The notes under the pieces: model-generated
Database searches by the model: none
What the model was told of the DNA's origin: nothing
Seen by the model: the letters and a program-made list of their open reading frames with translations, nothing else
In this document: positions 39,093 to 49,014 of the stretch, piece after piece
How positions within the stretch are numbered: position 1 is the stretch's first letter
Layout: each line of letters opens with the position of its first letter
Program-made: the position numbers and the translations under genes
NCBI RefSeq assembly: GCF_030413615.1
Contig: NZ_CP129236.1
Span: 2,526,001-2,590,000 of the forward strand
Direction: 5' to 3'
DNA length: 64,000 nt
Origin: Planococcus shixiaomingii
GTDB lineage: Bacteria > Bacillota > Bacilli > Bacillales_A > Planococcaceae

Positions 39093-39127
39093 AAATAAAA
39101 GACCCATGCCAACTGCATGGGTCCTTT
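39091..39127 (-). terminator. Terminator after fakA
   Basis: Minus strand: AAAGGACCCATGC, loop AGTTG, GCATGGGTCTTT, then TATTTTT. It lies about 60 bases after the fakA stop. Confidence 0.88.
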
Positions 39128-39188
39128 ATCCACTTCCCTCAAAACTAAGGCTTTGTCGATTTCAACCCTTATAGAGGAAAGACTGTTT

Positions 39189-40847
39189 TTATTCTACTGC
39201 TAAAATATATGGGTATAGCGGCTGCTTGCCGTTATGGATTTCCACTTCAACTTCTTCGTTAAGGGACTCGATAAACTCAGCCAGTTTTTCAGCGTCGCTT
39301 TCGCTGACGTCTTCACCGTAAAGAATCGTAACGATCTCCGCGTCTTCATCTATCAATTTTTTAGCTAACTCTTCTGTCACCATTTCAAGGCTGGCATCAG
39401 AAACGACAATTTTACCTTGTGAAATGCCCATGAAGTCATCTTTTTTGATCTCGATTCCGTCTATCGAGGTATCACGCACAGCGTACGTAACAGAACCGGA
39501 TTTAACGTTTTTCGAAGCACTGCTCATCAGTTTACAGTTATCTTCGACGGTTGCAGAAGGGTTAAATGCCAATAATGCTGACATGCCTTCAGGAACATCA
39601 CGAGTCGGAACGACCGCAGCTTCGATATCAAGCAATTCAGCCGCTTGTTCTGCAGCCATGATGATGTTTTTATTGTTCGGCAAGATTAGGACACGTTCCG
39701 CTTGGATCTCTTTAACCGCATTGACAATGTCTTCTGTCGAAGGGTTCATCGTCTGGCCGCCTTCAATAACATAAGAAGCGCCAATTGAACGCAGCAAGTC
39801 CGCAATGCCTTCGCCCATCGCGACGGTCACTACAGCATACGGGTGTTTAGCGTTTGGTTTAACAGCGTCTTTCTTAAAATCTTCCCCAACAATATCAATA
39901 TGCTGCTGGCGCATGTTTTCGATTTTCATGCTGATCAAACTGCCGTATTGTTGGCCATATGTAAGGACTTTTCCAGGTTCTTCGGAATGAATATGGATTT
40001 TCGCCACTTCATCATCCGCAATTACCAGTAAAGAATCACCATAAGCGCTTAAATCCGTGCGGAAAGAAGCTTCGTTGAATTGTTGTTTGTCTTTTTCGAA
40101 TTTCACCATGAATTCGGTGCAATAGCCAAATTCGATATCTGCAGTGTCCATGAATCCAGCGATATTTTTATGGTGTTCTGCACTGACCAGTTCACTTATC
40201 GAAGCGTGAGCATGTTTTTCCGGCAATTTCTCGCCTTTTAGGCATGCTAAAAAGCCTTCGTATACATAAACAAGCCCTTGTCCGCCGCTGTCCACAACTC
40301 CAACTTCTTTAAGAACAGGAAGTAAGTCAGGTGTGCGTTCTAATGAGGCTTTTGCTTCTGTAACGACGCCTTCAAATAAAACAATGAGATCTTCTTCTGT
40401 TTTGGCTAATTCCATTCCTTTTGCTGCTGAATCTTTAGCGACAGTCAAAATAGTGCCTTCCACCGGTTTCATAACCGCTTTATAGGCCGTTTCAACGCCA
40501 TGCTGCAAAGCTTCTGCAAATTGTGCAGCTGATAAAGCCGGTTCATTCTCAATGTGCTTGCTGAACCCTCTGAACAATTGAGACAAAATAACGCCGGAAT
40601 TTCCGCGTGCGCCCATCAACAAACCTTTGGATAAAGCACTGGCTGTTTTGCCAATATGCTCTACGGCGTTCGCTTCTGTTTCTTTCGCCCCGGATGACAT
40701 TGACAAGTTCATATTTGTCCCTGTATCGCCGTCTGGCACTGGGAATACATTTAATGCATCTACATAATCCGCGTTTTGGAACAAATGATGTGCTCCCATT
40801 TGCACCATCTCGGCGAATTGAATACCATTCAATGACTTCATAACCAA
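39189..40847 (-). CDS. fakA: Fatty acid kinase subunit FakA (DhaL-like, YloV)
   Basis: Phosphorylates fatty acids held by a FakB (DegV) protein, feeding exogenous acids to PlsX/PlsY or PlsC. The N-terminal DAK2 domain has DALNVFPVPDGDTGTNMNLS (about 30-49), which binds Mg-ATP, and MGARGNSGVILSQLFRGF (about 78-95); the C-terminal part is the typical DAK1-like/DegV-like region with LILPNNKNIIMAAEQA. Start: TTG at 40847, five bases after GGAGG, aligns residue for residue with Bacillus YloV; the ATG two codons later is spaced 11 bases. Length 552. The asp23 gene lies directly upstream. Confidence 0.93.
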   Translation of the reverse strand: MVMKSLNGIQFAEMVQMGAHHLFQNADYVDALNVFPVPDGDTGTNMNLSMSSGAKETEANAVEHIGKTASALSKGLLMGARGNSGVILSQLFRGFSKHIENEPALSAAQFAEALQHGVETAYKAVMKPVEGTILTVAKDSAAKGMELAKTEEDLIVLFEGVVTEAKASLERTPDLLPVLKEVGVVDSGGQGLVYVYEGFLACLKGEKLPEKHAHASISELVSAEHHKNIAGFMDTADIEFGYCTEFMVKFEKDKQQFNEASFRTDLSAYGDSLLVIADDEVAKIHIHSEEPGKVLTYGQQYGSLISMKIENMRQQHIDIVGEDFKKDAVKPNAKHPYAVVTVAMGEGIADLLRSIGASYVIEGGQTMNPSTEDIVNAVKEIQAERVLILPNNKNIIMAAEQAAELLDIEAAVVPTRDVPEGMSALLAFNPSATVEDNCKLMSSASKNVKSGSVTYAVRDTSIDGIEIKKDDFMGISQGKIVVSDASLEMVTEELAKKLIDEDAEIVTILYGEDVSESDAEKLAEFIESLNEEVEVEIHNGKQPLYPYILAVE

Positions 40848-40859
40848 TTCTTCCTCCTC

Positions 40860-41222
40860 TTACGGGTTCGTAACTCGAACTCCCTGAACATAAATATTTA
40901 CGGCTTTAACAGGCATGCCGATTGTTTTTGTTAGTGTATATTTGACTTTCGACTGAACTTGATAAGCCACTTCGGAAATTTTTGTTCCGTAACTGATAAT
41001 AACGTACATATCAATTACAAGATCATTTTCTTCTTGCCGAACAATGACGCCTTTCGCAAAATTTTCTTTTCGCAAAATATCAGTCAAGCCGTCACGAATT
41101 TGATGCTGGGTAGCCATACCTACAATGCCATAGCATTCAATTGCTGCTCCACCTGCAACCTGAGCAATTACATCATTGGAAATTTCGATTTGGCCATAGT
41201 CGTTTTTTAATTCTATCGACAT
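40860..41222 (-). CDS. Asp23/Gls24 family envelope stress protein (YloU)
   Basis: A 120-residue Asp23 domain protein: ISNDVIAQVAGGAAIECYGIVG (about 15-36), DMYVIISYGTKISEVAYQVQ (about 71-90) and GVRVTNP at the end. Family members sit under the membrane and some affect envelope stress, but the exact role here is unknown. It lies just upstream of fakA, the conserved yloU-yloV pair. AAGGGGG precedes the ATG. It is divergent from rpmB. Confidence 0.9.
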   Translation of the reverse strand: MSIELKNDYGQIEISNDVIAQVAGGAAIECYGIVGMATQHQIRDGLTDILRKENFAKGVIVRQEENDLVIDMYVIISYGTKISEVAYQVQSKVKYTLTKTIGMPVKAVNIYVQGVRVTNP

Positions 41223-41442
41223 TAAAAATTCCCCCTTGAGTCCTATTTCACTAATTTCATTCTACATGAAACTATTCTATAAGAAAAGCGGACGTTCAAG
41301 GTGTAAAGGTTTTTTTCTTGAAAGGTCATGAAAATTAGTTGCAAACCACTAATCTCTATGTTAAATTATTAAAGTATGTGAAATGAAAAACGAACTGAAA
41401 TTCTATTATAATTTTCAGCTTCACTTGTGAGGAGGGACTTAC

Positions 41443-41631
41443 ATGCCTAAAGTATGTGCAATTAGCGGACGCAAAGCTCGCGCCGGAAATGCCCGTTCAC
41501 ACGCGATGAATTCGACAAAACGTACATGGGGAGCAAACCTTCAAAAAGTTCGTATCCTTGTAAACGGTAAACCGAAACGCGTTTGGGTTTCTGCAAGAGC
41601 AATGAAATCAGGAAAAGTTGAGCGCGTATAA
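41443..41631 (+). CDS. rpmB: 50S ribosomal protein L28
   Basis: Large-subunit protein of 62 residues: [20 protein letters not shown] (about 5-24) and [17 protein letters not shown] at the end. It is of the non-zinc type, with only one cysteine. GAGGAGGG precedes the ATG. It is the only plus-strand gene before 54 kb, divergent from yloU and convergent with thiN, as in Bacillus. A TATAAT at 41407-41412 may be its -10 box, but the -35 match (TGAAAA) is weak. Confidence 0.97.
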   Translation: MPKVCAISGRKARAGNARSHAMNSTKRTWGANLQKVRILVNGKPKRVWVSARAMKSGKVERV

Positions 41632-41643
41632 TCGCTCATGAAT

Positions 41644-41680
41644 AATGCCAGGCTGATAACCATCAGCCTGGCATTTTTTC
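41644..41680 (+). terminator. Terminator after rpmB
   Basis: AATGCCAGGCTGAT, loop AACC, ATCAGCCTGGCATT, then TTTT. Perfect 14-base stem. Confidence 0.92.
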
Positions 41681-41708
41681 GTGTGTTTTATTGTAAATTA
41701 AGTTGAGG

Positions 41709-41759
41709 ATATTCCGCAAAACAGCTCCTGCCGGAAAACATCGGCAGGAGCTGTTTTAT
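41709..41759. terminator. Palindrome between convergent rpmB and thiN; likely thiN terminator, related to the 31.5 kb repeat
   Basis: AACAGCTCCTGCCG and CGGCAGGAGCTGTT form a perfect stem with an eight-base loop, followed by TTTTG on the minus strand (thiN side) and TTATTT on the plus strand. Its left end, GATATTCCGCAAAACAGCT (41709-41727), is identical over 19 bases to the left end of the palindromic element at 31492. It appears to be a reduced copy of that element acting as a bidirectional terminator. Confidence 0.75.
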
Positions 41760-42398
41760 TTAATCTGCGCTTTCGATCATTACACAGCTTCCAGCTGTGA
41801 AAGAAACGGTTCCTTCATCTGTTAATTCATTGCTGATAAAGCGTGTCGAACCGAATGGCACCGATTCGTTTTCCACTTCGTATTTGAAGCTTTTGAGCGT
41901 TAGCCCTTTCACTTCTTCAGCAAAAGAATAAAATGATATAAACCGGTAACGCTCATCATGCCGGACAGTGTGATGGCCTGGACTTAAAAAACGGATCCGA
42001 TTTTTGTGATTAATCAAGAAAAAACGGGTTTCGGCATATTTCTTTTGATAGGAATAGATGGCATGGAGGGCGCTCATATAATGGTCAAGCCGCCCGCCGG
42101 TCACCCCGGTAATGATGACGATTTCCGGCTGGTAGCTCATCGCCTTCTCAAGTGCCAGTTCCGTATCCGTTTCATCTTTCTCGGACGCAGCCCGGACAAG
42201 ATTTGGAAACAGTTCTTCGATTTTTTTAAATTCTGCATCTGAAACGGAATCAAAATCCCCGACCGCTGCGTCCGGCTTTATGTCTTCATCCAACAACCTG
42301 ACAGTTCCAGCGTCTACTCCTATAAATGCTGCGTCCGGCCATGATGCCAAATTCGGCAATTCATCGGCCGGCCCTCCAGCAACAAGGACGACCTTCAC
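41760..42398 (-). CDS. thiN: Thiamine pyrophosphokinase
   Basis: Converts thiamine to its active diphosphate with ATP. The 212-residue sequence has [30 protein letters not shown] (about 24-53 in pieces), the acidic [14 protein letters not shown] motif (about 73-86) and [17 protein letters not shown] (about 96-112), all diagnostic. The start is GTG, overlapping the rpe stop (GTGA). It is the last gene of the long priA-to-thiN block. Confidence 0.95.
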   Translation of the reverse strand: MKVVLVAGGPADELPNLASWPDAAFIGVDAGTVRLLDEDIKPDAAVGDFDSVSDAEFKKIEELFPNLVRAASEKDETDTELALEKAMSYQPEIVIITGVTGGRLDHYMSALHAIYSYQKKYAETRFFLINHKNRIRFLSPGHHTVRHDERYRFISFYSFAEEVKGLTLKSFKYEVENESVPFGSTRFISNELTDEGTVSFTAGSCVMIESAD

Positions 42399-43060
42399 AA
42401 GACTGCCTCTTCTCCGGCTCTTTTAATTGATTGCAGCGCTAATGACCGGTCTTCTTCGCCAAATATAGCAGATCCGGCTACGAAAACTGTTGCCCCCGCT
42501 TTTGCACATAGGACAATCGTTTCTTCGTTAATGCCACCGTCAATTTGAATTTCAATAGATAAGTTTTTGTCCTTAATAATTTTAGCTAATTGCTCAACTT
42601 TCGGGATGACGGAATGAATGAATTTCTGGCCGCCAAATCCAGGATTGACAGTCATAAACAAGACCATATCAATATCTTCCAGAATGTGCTGAATGGATTC
42701 GATTGGCGTATGCGGATTTAACACTACTCCTGGTTTAACGCCGAATGATCGAATCAGCTGAATCGTCCGGTGAAGATGCGGTGCAGCTTCTACATGGACT
42801 GTGATCCAATCTGCGCCCGCTTTTGCAAAATCTTCGATATAACGATCCGGGTCTTCAATCATCAAGTGGACATCGAATGGCAATTTAGTCAAAGGACGGA
42901 TCGCGTCTACCACAATTGGTCCCATCGTAATGTTCGGCACAAAACGGCCATCCATGACATCAATGTGGATCCAATCCGCTCCGGCTCTTTCAACTTCAAG
43001 TACTTCTTCTCCCAATTTGGAAAAGTCTGCGGCTAGTATAGACGGTGCAATTTTAATCAT
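42395..43060 (-). CDS. rpe: Ribulose-phosphate 3-epimerase
   Basis: Interconverts ribulose 5-phosphate and xylulose 5-phosphate. TIM barrel of 221 residues: [17 protein letters not shown] (about 4-20), [19 protein letters not shown] (about 31-49) with the metal ligands, [14 protein letters not shown] (about 134-147) and [15 protein letters not shown] precedes the ATG, which overlaps the rsgA 3' end by eight bases. Confidence 0.96.
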   Translation of the reverse strand: MIKIAPSILAADFSKLGEEVLEVERAGADWIHIDVMDGRFVPNITMGPIVVDAIRPLTKLPFDVHLMIEDPDRYIEDFAKAGADWITVHVEAAPHLHRTIQLIRSFGVKPGVVLNPHTPIESIQHILEDIDMVLFMTVNPGFGGQKFIHSVIPKVEQLAKIIKDKNLSIEIQIDGGINEETIVLCAKAGATVFVAGSAIFGEEDRSLALQSIKRAGEEAVL

Positions 43061-43949
43061 TTGGGTACCTCGGCTTTCTAGTCATAATTTCTTCCAAAAA
43101 TTTCAAATAGTGCTTGTAGCGGTAATCGGGAATTTCTTTAGCTTCTACCGCTGCTTTTATAGCGCACTTCGGTTCGTTTAAATGCAAGCATTCTCTAAAC
43201 TTGCAGTTGCCAGAACGTTCGGCCATTTCTGGGAAACAACCCGACAGCTCTTCTTTTTCGACCGTTTCAAAATCAAATGAACTGAAACCAGGTGTATCTG
43301 CTAGCAATCCATTGTTTACTTCAATCAGCTCTACGTGTCGGGTGGTGTGTTTTCCTCGGTTCAAGGCACGGGAAATATCATCTGTTTTCAATTCGAGCGA
43401 CGGCAAAATGGTATTCAGCAATGTTGATTTGCCGACACCGGATTGGCCGGCTAATACACTGATTTTCCCTTCAAGGACCGGCATCAATCGCTCGGCTAAA
43501 GCAGGGTCTCCTTTGAAAGTCGGAATAACTTCATAGCCGATTTTCTCATAATCTTCTACATACTTCAGCAACTCTTCTTTTTCACTTTCTGGCACCAAAT
43601 CCATTTTTGTCAGGCAAATAACCGGCTTGATGAAATGCGATTCGATTGCTGTCAAAAAACGGTCGAGCAACAGCGGATGGAAATCCGGCTGTTTTGCTGA
43701 AAATACAAGTATGGCTTGATCAATATTGGAAATTGGCGGGCGCACCAGTTCATTTTTACGCTCATGAACTACGGTGATTGTCCCTTCCAGATCGTTATCT
43801 GCTTCATAGTCTACAAAATCTCCGACCAGCGGAGAGATTTGCCGGTTCCGAAAAACTCCCCGGCCTCTGCATTGAATGTAACGTTTTCCATCTTGGTCCA
43901 CAACATAGTAAAAACCGCTCAACGCTTTTCTAATTTGACCTTTCGGCAT
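43053..43949 (-). CDS. rsgA: Small ribosomal subunit biogenesis GTPase RsgA
   Basis: Circularly permuted GTPase that checks 30S maturation. An OB domain spans about 1-70; G4 LTKMDLV (about 116-122) precedes G1 [15 protein letters not shown] (about 163-177) and G3 DTPGFSSF; the C-terminal zinc finger has [14 protein letters not shown]. Length 298. GGAGTG precedes the ATG. It follows prkC by 39 bases, the conserved prpC-prkC-rsgA order. Confidence 0.95.
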   Translation of the reverse strand: MPKGQIRKALSGFYYVVDQDGKRYIQCRGRGVFRNRQISPLVGDFVDYEADNDLEGTITVVHERKNELVRPPISNIDQAILVFSAKQPDFHPLLLDRFLTAIESHFIKPVICLTKMDLVPESEKEELLKYVEDYEKIGYEVIPTFKGDPALAERLMPVLEGKISVLAGQSGVGKSTLLNTILPSLELKTDDISRALNRGKHTTRHVELIEVNNGLLADTPGFSSFDFETVEKEELSGCFPEMAERSGNCKFRECLHLNEPKCAIKAAVEAKEIPDYRYKHYLKFLEEIMTRKPRYPND

Positions 43950-43988
43950 GCTTTCACTCCTTTTAATATCAAATTGACATGTTACCTC

Positions 43989-45950
43989 TTATTCCACGCT
44001 ATCGTACGCAATCGTTTCCTCTAAAACAACAGTCGAATCCCGAACAACACGATAAACCGCATTTTCGCCTTCTGCTATCTGCAATTCGATTTGCCGTGTT
44101 TCCGGTTCAGTGATTGTGAATTCCTCAACAGGTTCTGCCATAGTATCGTCTTGATCCTGGATGTAGATTTGCACAGTTTGCTCTTGGGCTTCTTCGTCAG
44201 CCGGTTCAAACGGAATTTCAATCGTTTTAATGTAAGTTTTCATTGGCAGCTCCGCTCGGCCAGAAGACAAAGTCACTTCAATCGTACTGCCAGCCTCAAG
44301 TTGTTCATTGCCTTTCGGATTTTGCGACAAAACTGTCCCGGCTTCTGCGCTATCTGAAGATTCTTCTCCCACAATCAGAATGTTGAAGCCTGATGTACGG
44401 GCATATTGGTTCAAATCCTCTTCGGAATAACCAGTTAAGTCTTTCACTTCCCGCATATCTTTCCCTTTGCTGATTGTAAACTCAATGTCAGTTTCGCTGA
44501 TCACAATCTCTGTTCCCGCTGTTGGCCGTTGTTCAAGAATGGTGCCGGCAGGTTCATCGGAAAATTCCTCAGTTTGTTCTATTGACTGGATATTTTGTTC
44601 TTCTAAAACCTCAGTCGTTTCATCAATCGTTCTGCCGACATAGTCGTCCAGTTCTACCGTCTCTTTTCCTTTACTTACAAACAGCTGGATTTCAGATTCA
44701 CGGTCCCGCATCTTTTCTGCTTCAGGTATGGTCCGAATCACGGTGCCTTCTTCGACTTCTTCCGAAAACGCCTCGGTCTCCTCCCCTAACACAAAACCGG
44801 CTGCCCTCAACTCTTCAATCGCTTCGGTTCGATCCATTCCGGAAACATCGGGAACTGCCACTTGCCTTGGGCCGAATATTCCTGGGAATGCTACTGCAGC
44901 TACGAGTCCTGCAATAAGCAAAAAACCAAGGATGGCTATTAGCCACGGCCACTTTTTCTTTTTCTCTTTTTTCGGTGGAACCGTTTTTGAATTTTTCTTT
45001 GTGCCTGCAACGGGAACAATCGTTTTCGTCGGTTCTGTATTACTGTAAGCCGCCGCATCTTTAATGACCGGCATAGCCCGTGTTTCATCCTGATCTTCGG
45101 GAACTTTAAATTTTGGCTCTTCCAAACGTTCTGGCGATAATACGGTTGCTAAATCAGCTTCCATTTCATCAGCACTTTGGTAACGGAACTGCATTTTTTT
45201 CGCTGTCGCTTTCAAAACGACATTCTCTAAGCTTTGCGGTAAGGTTGGAATGCTTGCGCGAAGTGACGGAGTTTCGGTTTGCAAATGCTTTAATGCAATC
45301 GAAACAGCCGATTCTCCGGAGAAAGGCAATTTCCCGGTCAACAATTCGTACATGACAATCCCGAGCGAGTAAATATCCGATTTTTTATTGGCGGTGCCTC
45401 CACGCGCTTGTTCCGGAGACAAGTAATGCACAGTGCCAAGTACAGAATTGGTTTGCGTATACGAAGTTGCACTCAATGCCATGGCGATCCCAAAGTCACT
45501 GATTTTCACATTGCCTTCATCATCCATCAGGATATTTTGCGGCTTTATGTCGCGGTGGACAATCTGGTTCTGATGGGCGTGTGCCAAAGCTGAGGTCAAC
45601 TGTTTCATAATCTCTACCGCCCGTTCAGGCGCTACAGGTGAGTGTTCGATTATGTATTCTTTCAACGTTTTTCCTGGAACATATTCCATAACCAAATAAT
45701 GAAGAGAGCCGTCTTCTCCCACATCAAATATATTGACGATGTTTGGATGGGCAAGACTTGTGGTCGACAACGCTTCTCGTTGAAAACGCCGGCGAAGCTC
45801 TTCTTCATTCGAAAAATCGTAACGCAAAATTTTAATCGCAATGTCGCGATCCAAAATCATGTCATGCGCCAAATAGACGTTAGACATTCCGCCGCCGCCA
45901 ATCAGTTCCATCACTTTATAACGGCCATTAATTCTTTTGCCAATCAACAT
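43989..45950 (-). CDS. prkC: PASTA-domain serine/threonine kinase PrkC
   Basis: Membrane kinase that senses peptidoglycan fragments or lipid II. The kinase domain (about 1-270) has the glycine loop LIGGGGMSNVYLA, Lys40 in DIAIKIL, HRDIKPQNIL and DFGIA. A linker with several Thr residues (ETRAM, EPTKTIVP) is followed by one membrane segment (WPWLIAILGFLLIAGLVAAV) near 340-365, three PASTA repeats starting at VPDVSGMDR, and a C-terminal Ig-like tail. Length 653 resembles Bacillus PrkC. It starts two bases after prpC, which encodes its phosphatase. Confidence 0.96.
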   Translation of the reverse strand: MLIGKRINGRYKVMELIGGGGMSNVYLAHDMILDRDIAIKILRYDFSNEEELRRRFQREALSTTSLAHPNIVNIFDVGEDGSLHYLVMEYVPGKTLKEYIIEHSPVAPERAVEIMKQLTSALAHAHQNQIVHRDIKPQNILMDDEGNVKISDFGIAMALSATSYTQTNSVLGTVHYLSPEQARGGTANKKSDIYSLGIVMYELLTGKLPFSGESAVSIALKHLQTETPSLRASIPTLPQSLENVVLKATAKKMQFRYQSADEMEADLATVLSPERLEEPKFKVPEDQDETRAMPVIKDAAAYSNTEPTKTIVPVAGTKKNSKTVPPKKEKKKKWPWLIAILGFLLIAGLVAAVAFPGIFGPRQVAVPDVSGMDRTEAIEELRAAGFVLGEETEAFSEEVEEGTVIRTIPEAEKMRDRESEIQLFVSKGKETVELDDYVGRTIDETTEVLEEQNIQSIEQTEEFSDEPAGTILEQRPTAGTEIVISETDIEFTISKGKDMREVKDLTGYSEEDLNQYARTSGFNILIVGEESSDSAEAGTVLSQNPKGNEQLEAGSTIEVTLSSGRAELPMKTYIKTIEIPFEPADEEAQEQTVQIYIQDQDDTMAEPVEEFTITEPETRQIELQIAEGENAVYRVVRDSTVVLEETIAYDSVE

Positions 45951-45952
45951 GG

Positions 45953-46702
45953 CTACACCTCCTCAACCTGTGAGGATAACAAAACAAATGAAATATTGTC
46001 TTCTCCTCCGAGGTGATTGGCGAGCTTCACAAGCTCTTCACCTTTTTTAGAAAGCGGCATCGAAGAACAGACGATTGTCGCAATGTCATTTTTGGTTACT
46101 TTATTGCTCAACCCGTCAGAACATATCAGCAAATATAAAGAAGGTTTTACCTCAAAATGCAGAAATTCCCCTTCGATGTCCGGTTCTGTTCCAAGCGCTT
46201 TGACAATCCAATTTTTCTTTGGATGGTCTTCCGCCTCTTCTTCACTGATTTCGCCGCTGTCGACCAACACATTTACATACGAATGGTCTCGGGTCAGCTG
46301 TTCAACAGCTCCGTCTATGACGTATGCGCGGCTGTCCCCAATATGGCACATGACACATTCTGTATTACTGATCAATGCGGCAATTAAGGTAGTTCCCATG
46401 CCTTTACAGCCCGGGTTATTCCCGGCATAGTCAAAGACTGCCTTGTTTACATTACGCACATGGTGCGACAGCCATTCTTTTTTACTTTCAATAGAAGAAA
46501 AAGCTTCTGCCTTTTCTTCTATAAAAAGATTGCTTAACGTCGTAACGGTCATATCACTCGCTACGTCTCCCGCATTATGGCCGCCCATCCCGTCAGCCAC
46601 CAAAACCAGAAGCAATCCTTCCGGCCTTTTAAGGACTGCCACGCGGTCTTCGTTAATTTCGCGCTTTTTTCCAGTATCTGTTTCTATTACATAATGAAAC
46701 AA
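45953..46702 (-). CDS. prpC: PP2C-type protein phosphatase PrpC
   Basis: Removes phosphates added by PrkC. PPM motifs are present: TDTGKKREINEDRV, VADGMGGHNAGDVAS (metal-binding Asp and Gly), GMGTTLIAALI, CHIGDSRAYVI, and the late CSDGLSNKV and GGEDNISFV. I chose TTG at 46702, six bases after GGGGTGG, giving a start MFHYVIETDTGK close to homologues (249 residues); a TTG at 46717 is possible but has no ribosome site. Next to it, rlmN, which lies here in Bacillus subtilis, is missing. Confidence 0.93.
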   Translation of the reverse strand: MFHYVIETDTGKKREINEDRVAVLKRPEGLLLVLVADGMGGHNAGDVASDMTVTTLSNLFIEEKAEAFSSIESKKEWLSHHVRNVNKAVFDYAGNNPGCKGMGTTLIAALISNTECVMCHIGDSRAYVIDGAVEQLTRDHSYVNVLVDSGEISEEEAEDHPKKNWIVKALGTEPDIEGEFLHFEVKPSLYLLICSDGLSNKVTKNDIATIVCSSMPLSKKGEELVKLANHLGGEDNISFVLLSSQVEEV

Positions 46703-46747
46703 ATCATGCCACCCCAATTCTGTTCTTTACTTGCCGCTAATTTTTAT

Positions 46748-48085
46748 TTACGCTTTTTTGCGGAATGCAGCGATGAAAAATCCGTCGCTTCCGAAATCTT
46801 GCGGGAATATCTGGACAAATCCGCTGTTTTTCTTGCCTAATGCTTCCGGCAATGAAACTTGGATTTTCTCCATCTCTGGGTGTTCTTTCAGGAAACGCTC
46901 TGCTGTTCCTCTGTTTTCTACTGCATCTACCGTACAGGTGCTGTAAACCACGATGCCGTCTTTTTTCACTAATTTTGCCGCTTGATGGAGCAGTTCGGAT
47001 TGAATTTCGTGGAGGCGGGAAAAATCCTCTTCTTTTTTCGTATATTTGATGTCGGGTTTGCGTTTAATGACACCAAGGCCACTGCAAGGCGCGTCGACTA
47101 AAATGCGGTCAAACTGCTCTTCACCAAAGCGTTCAACGCTTTCTTTGCTGTCGCCTGTAGCTGTTTCGATGATGGTATGGCCAAGGCGGGTCGCTGTTTC
47201 ATCGATCATTTTCACTTTGTGCTGGTGAAGATCCATGGCAAAAAGAGAGCCTTGATTGTTCATCTTCTCCGCTATATGAGTGGTTTTTCCACCAGGAGCT
47301 GCACACATATCCAAAACTTTCATGCCGGGTTCTAATTGAAGTCCGTAAACCGGGAGCATGGAGCTTTCATCCTGAATCGTGATAAAGCCTTTCTCAAAAG
47401 TAGTGGATTTTGCAGGCTGGCCATTTGTTACCACCAGACATTCAGGCACTAAATGGCTAGGCACTGCTTCCAGCCCTTCCGACTCCAGCATTTCAATCAC
47501 TTCTTCAACTGTCGCTTTAACCATATTGACCCGTACAGTCTGCGCTGGAATTTTATTGTTTTCAAGCGCCATTTCGCGCGCTTTTTCCATGCCGAATTGT
47601 TCGGACCAGCGCTTGATCATCCAAGCGGGATGACTCGTTTCAATCGAGATTTTTTCGATTGGATCGCTGATTGTATTAAATGACCGTACACCATTGCGCT
47701 GAATCGAACGGAGAACTCCGTTGACTACAGACGCCACACCGCCATGGCCGCGGCGTTTTGCAATTTCAACAGCCTCGTGGACAACAGCATGAGCGGGAAT
47801 CCGATCTAAGTAAACGATTTGATAAAGAGAAAGACGCAGCAAGGTTTTTACCCAAGGTTCAATTTTGCCTTTCAAATACGGCTCTAAATAATAGTCGAGC
47901 GTCATTTGATGCTGAAGCGTACCATACGTGATTTCTGTCAGCAACCCTTTGTTCTTGTCTGCAATGCCGTAACTTTGAATCGTTTGGTGCAACAGAAGAT
48001 TGCTGTATGCCTGTTTGTTTTCAACAGCCCAAAGGATGGAAAATGCAGCATCTCGGACGTTGCCTTGAAGTTTTTTGTTTTTCAT
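46748..48085 (-). CDS. rsmB: 16S rRNA (cytosine-967-C5) methyltransferase RsmB
   Basis: Methylates C967 of 16S rRNA. The NusB-like RNA-binding domain (about 1-140) is followed by the Rossmann methyltransferase: [17 protein letters not shown] (SAM site, about 251-267), [16 protein letters not shown] and [11 protein letters not shown] with the catalytic and release cysteines. Length 445. It overlaps the fmt stop by four bases. Confidence 0.95.
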   Translation of the reverse strand: MKNKKLQGNVRDAAFSILWAVENKQAYSNLLLHQTIQSYGIADKNKGLLTEITYGTLQHQMTLDYYLEPYLKGKIEPWVKTLLRLSLYQIVYLDRIPAHAVVHEAVEIAKRRGHGGVASVVNGVLRSIQRNGVRSFNTISDPIEKISIETSHPAWMIKRWSEQFGMEKAREMALENNKIPAQTVRVNMVKATVEEVIEMLESEGLEAVPSHLVPECLVVTNGQPAKSTTFEKGFITIQDESSMLPVYGLQLEPGMKVLDMCAAPGGKTTHIAEKMNNQGSLFAMDLHQHKVKMIDETATRLGHTIIETATGDSKESVERFGEEQFDRILVDAPCSGLGVIKRKPDIKYTKKEEDFSRLHEIQSELLHQAAKLVKKDGIVVYSTCTVDAVENRGTAERFLKEHPEMEKIQVSLPEALGKKNSGFVQIFPQDFGSDGFFIAAFRKKA

Positions 48086-49014
48086 TCGAATAAATCTCCT
48101 GCCTGGATTTTAGGTCCTTTTAAATAATCTTTTGCCGCCATGCGTTTTTTGCCGGCCGGCTGCAAGTCTTTAATGGCCAATACGCCATCGCCTGTTTGAA
48201 CCACAATGGAATCCTCGGTCAATTCGATCACTTCGCCTGGTTTGCCGCTCTTGCGGGATGAACTTTCTTCTGCCCACCAGATTTTCATGTTTGCTTCGTT
48301 AAAGGTTGTATAAGCTACGGGCCAGGGATGAAGGCCGCGCACTTGGTTGTATATGGCTGTCGCCGATCGGGTCCAATCAATTCGCTCTTGTTCCCGTGAA
48401 ATATTGCGAGCGTAGGTGACCAGCTCTTCGTCTTGAGGAGTACGCGGGTTGGTTCCGTCAATAATCGAAGGCAATGTCGCTTTCAATAACTCCGTACCGG
48501 CAACGCTCAACTTATCGAACATGCTGCCGGTATGGTCTTGCTTTTCAATCGGTACAGTTATTTGAGAGATGATATCTCCAGCATCCAGCCGGTCAACCAT
48601 GTACATAATCGTTATACCGGTTTCCGTCTGGCCATCAATAATAGCTTGGTGGATTGGCGCACCTCCGCGGTATGCTGGAAGCAACGACGCATGGACATTA
48701 ATCGCCCCAAGTTTTGGCGCCTCAAGCAAGGCAGACGGCAAGATTTGGCCGAATGCCGCCGTAACGATCAAATCCGGCTCCATGTCCAGCACCTGTTGAA
48801 GTTCATCTGGATTTCTTAATTTTTCAGGTTGGTAAACCGGCAAGCCGAGTCGGAGCGCTTCTTCTTTGACCGGAGTCGGCGTCAATACTTTTTTTCGGCC
48901 AACCGGGCGATCTGGTTGGGTCACAACTGAAATTACGTCATACCCTTCTTCTACGAGCATGCGCAAAACAGGTGCGGAAAAAGCCGGAGTTCCCATAAAG
49001 ACGATTTTCGTCAA
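48082..49014 (-). CDS. fmt: Methionyl-tRNA formyltransferase
   Basis: Formylates initiator Met-tRNA. It has [15 protein letters not shown] (about 6-20), the catalytic Asn-His in [20 protein letters not shown] (about 105-124), and GDIISQ following the Asp. The C-terminal tRNA-binding domain starts around residue 205. Length 310. It overlaps def by four bases, so deformylation and formylation enzymes are co-expressed. Confidence 0.97.
   Translation of the reverse strand: MTKIVFMGTPAFSAPVLRMLVEEGYDVISVVTQPDRPVGRKKVLTPTPVKEEALRLGLPVYQPEKLRNPDELQQVLDMEPDLIVTAAFGQILPSALLEAPKLGAINVHASLLPAYRGGAPIHQAIIDGQTETGITIMYMVDRLDAGDIISQITVPIEKQDHTGSMFDKLSVAGTELLKATLPSIIDGTNPRTPQDEELVTYARNISREQERIDWTRSATAIYNQVRGLHPWPVAYTTFNEANMKIWWAEESSSRKSGKPGEVIELTEDSIVVQTGDGVLAIKDLQPAGKKRMAAKDYLKGPKIQAGDLFE

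Noticed and set aside
41640..41760. A spoVM gene between rpmB and thiN, as in Bacillus
   Set aside because: Only the two terminator hairpins occupy the gap; no 26-residue frame with the SpoVM pattern was found on either strand.
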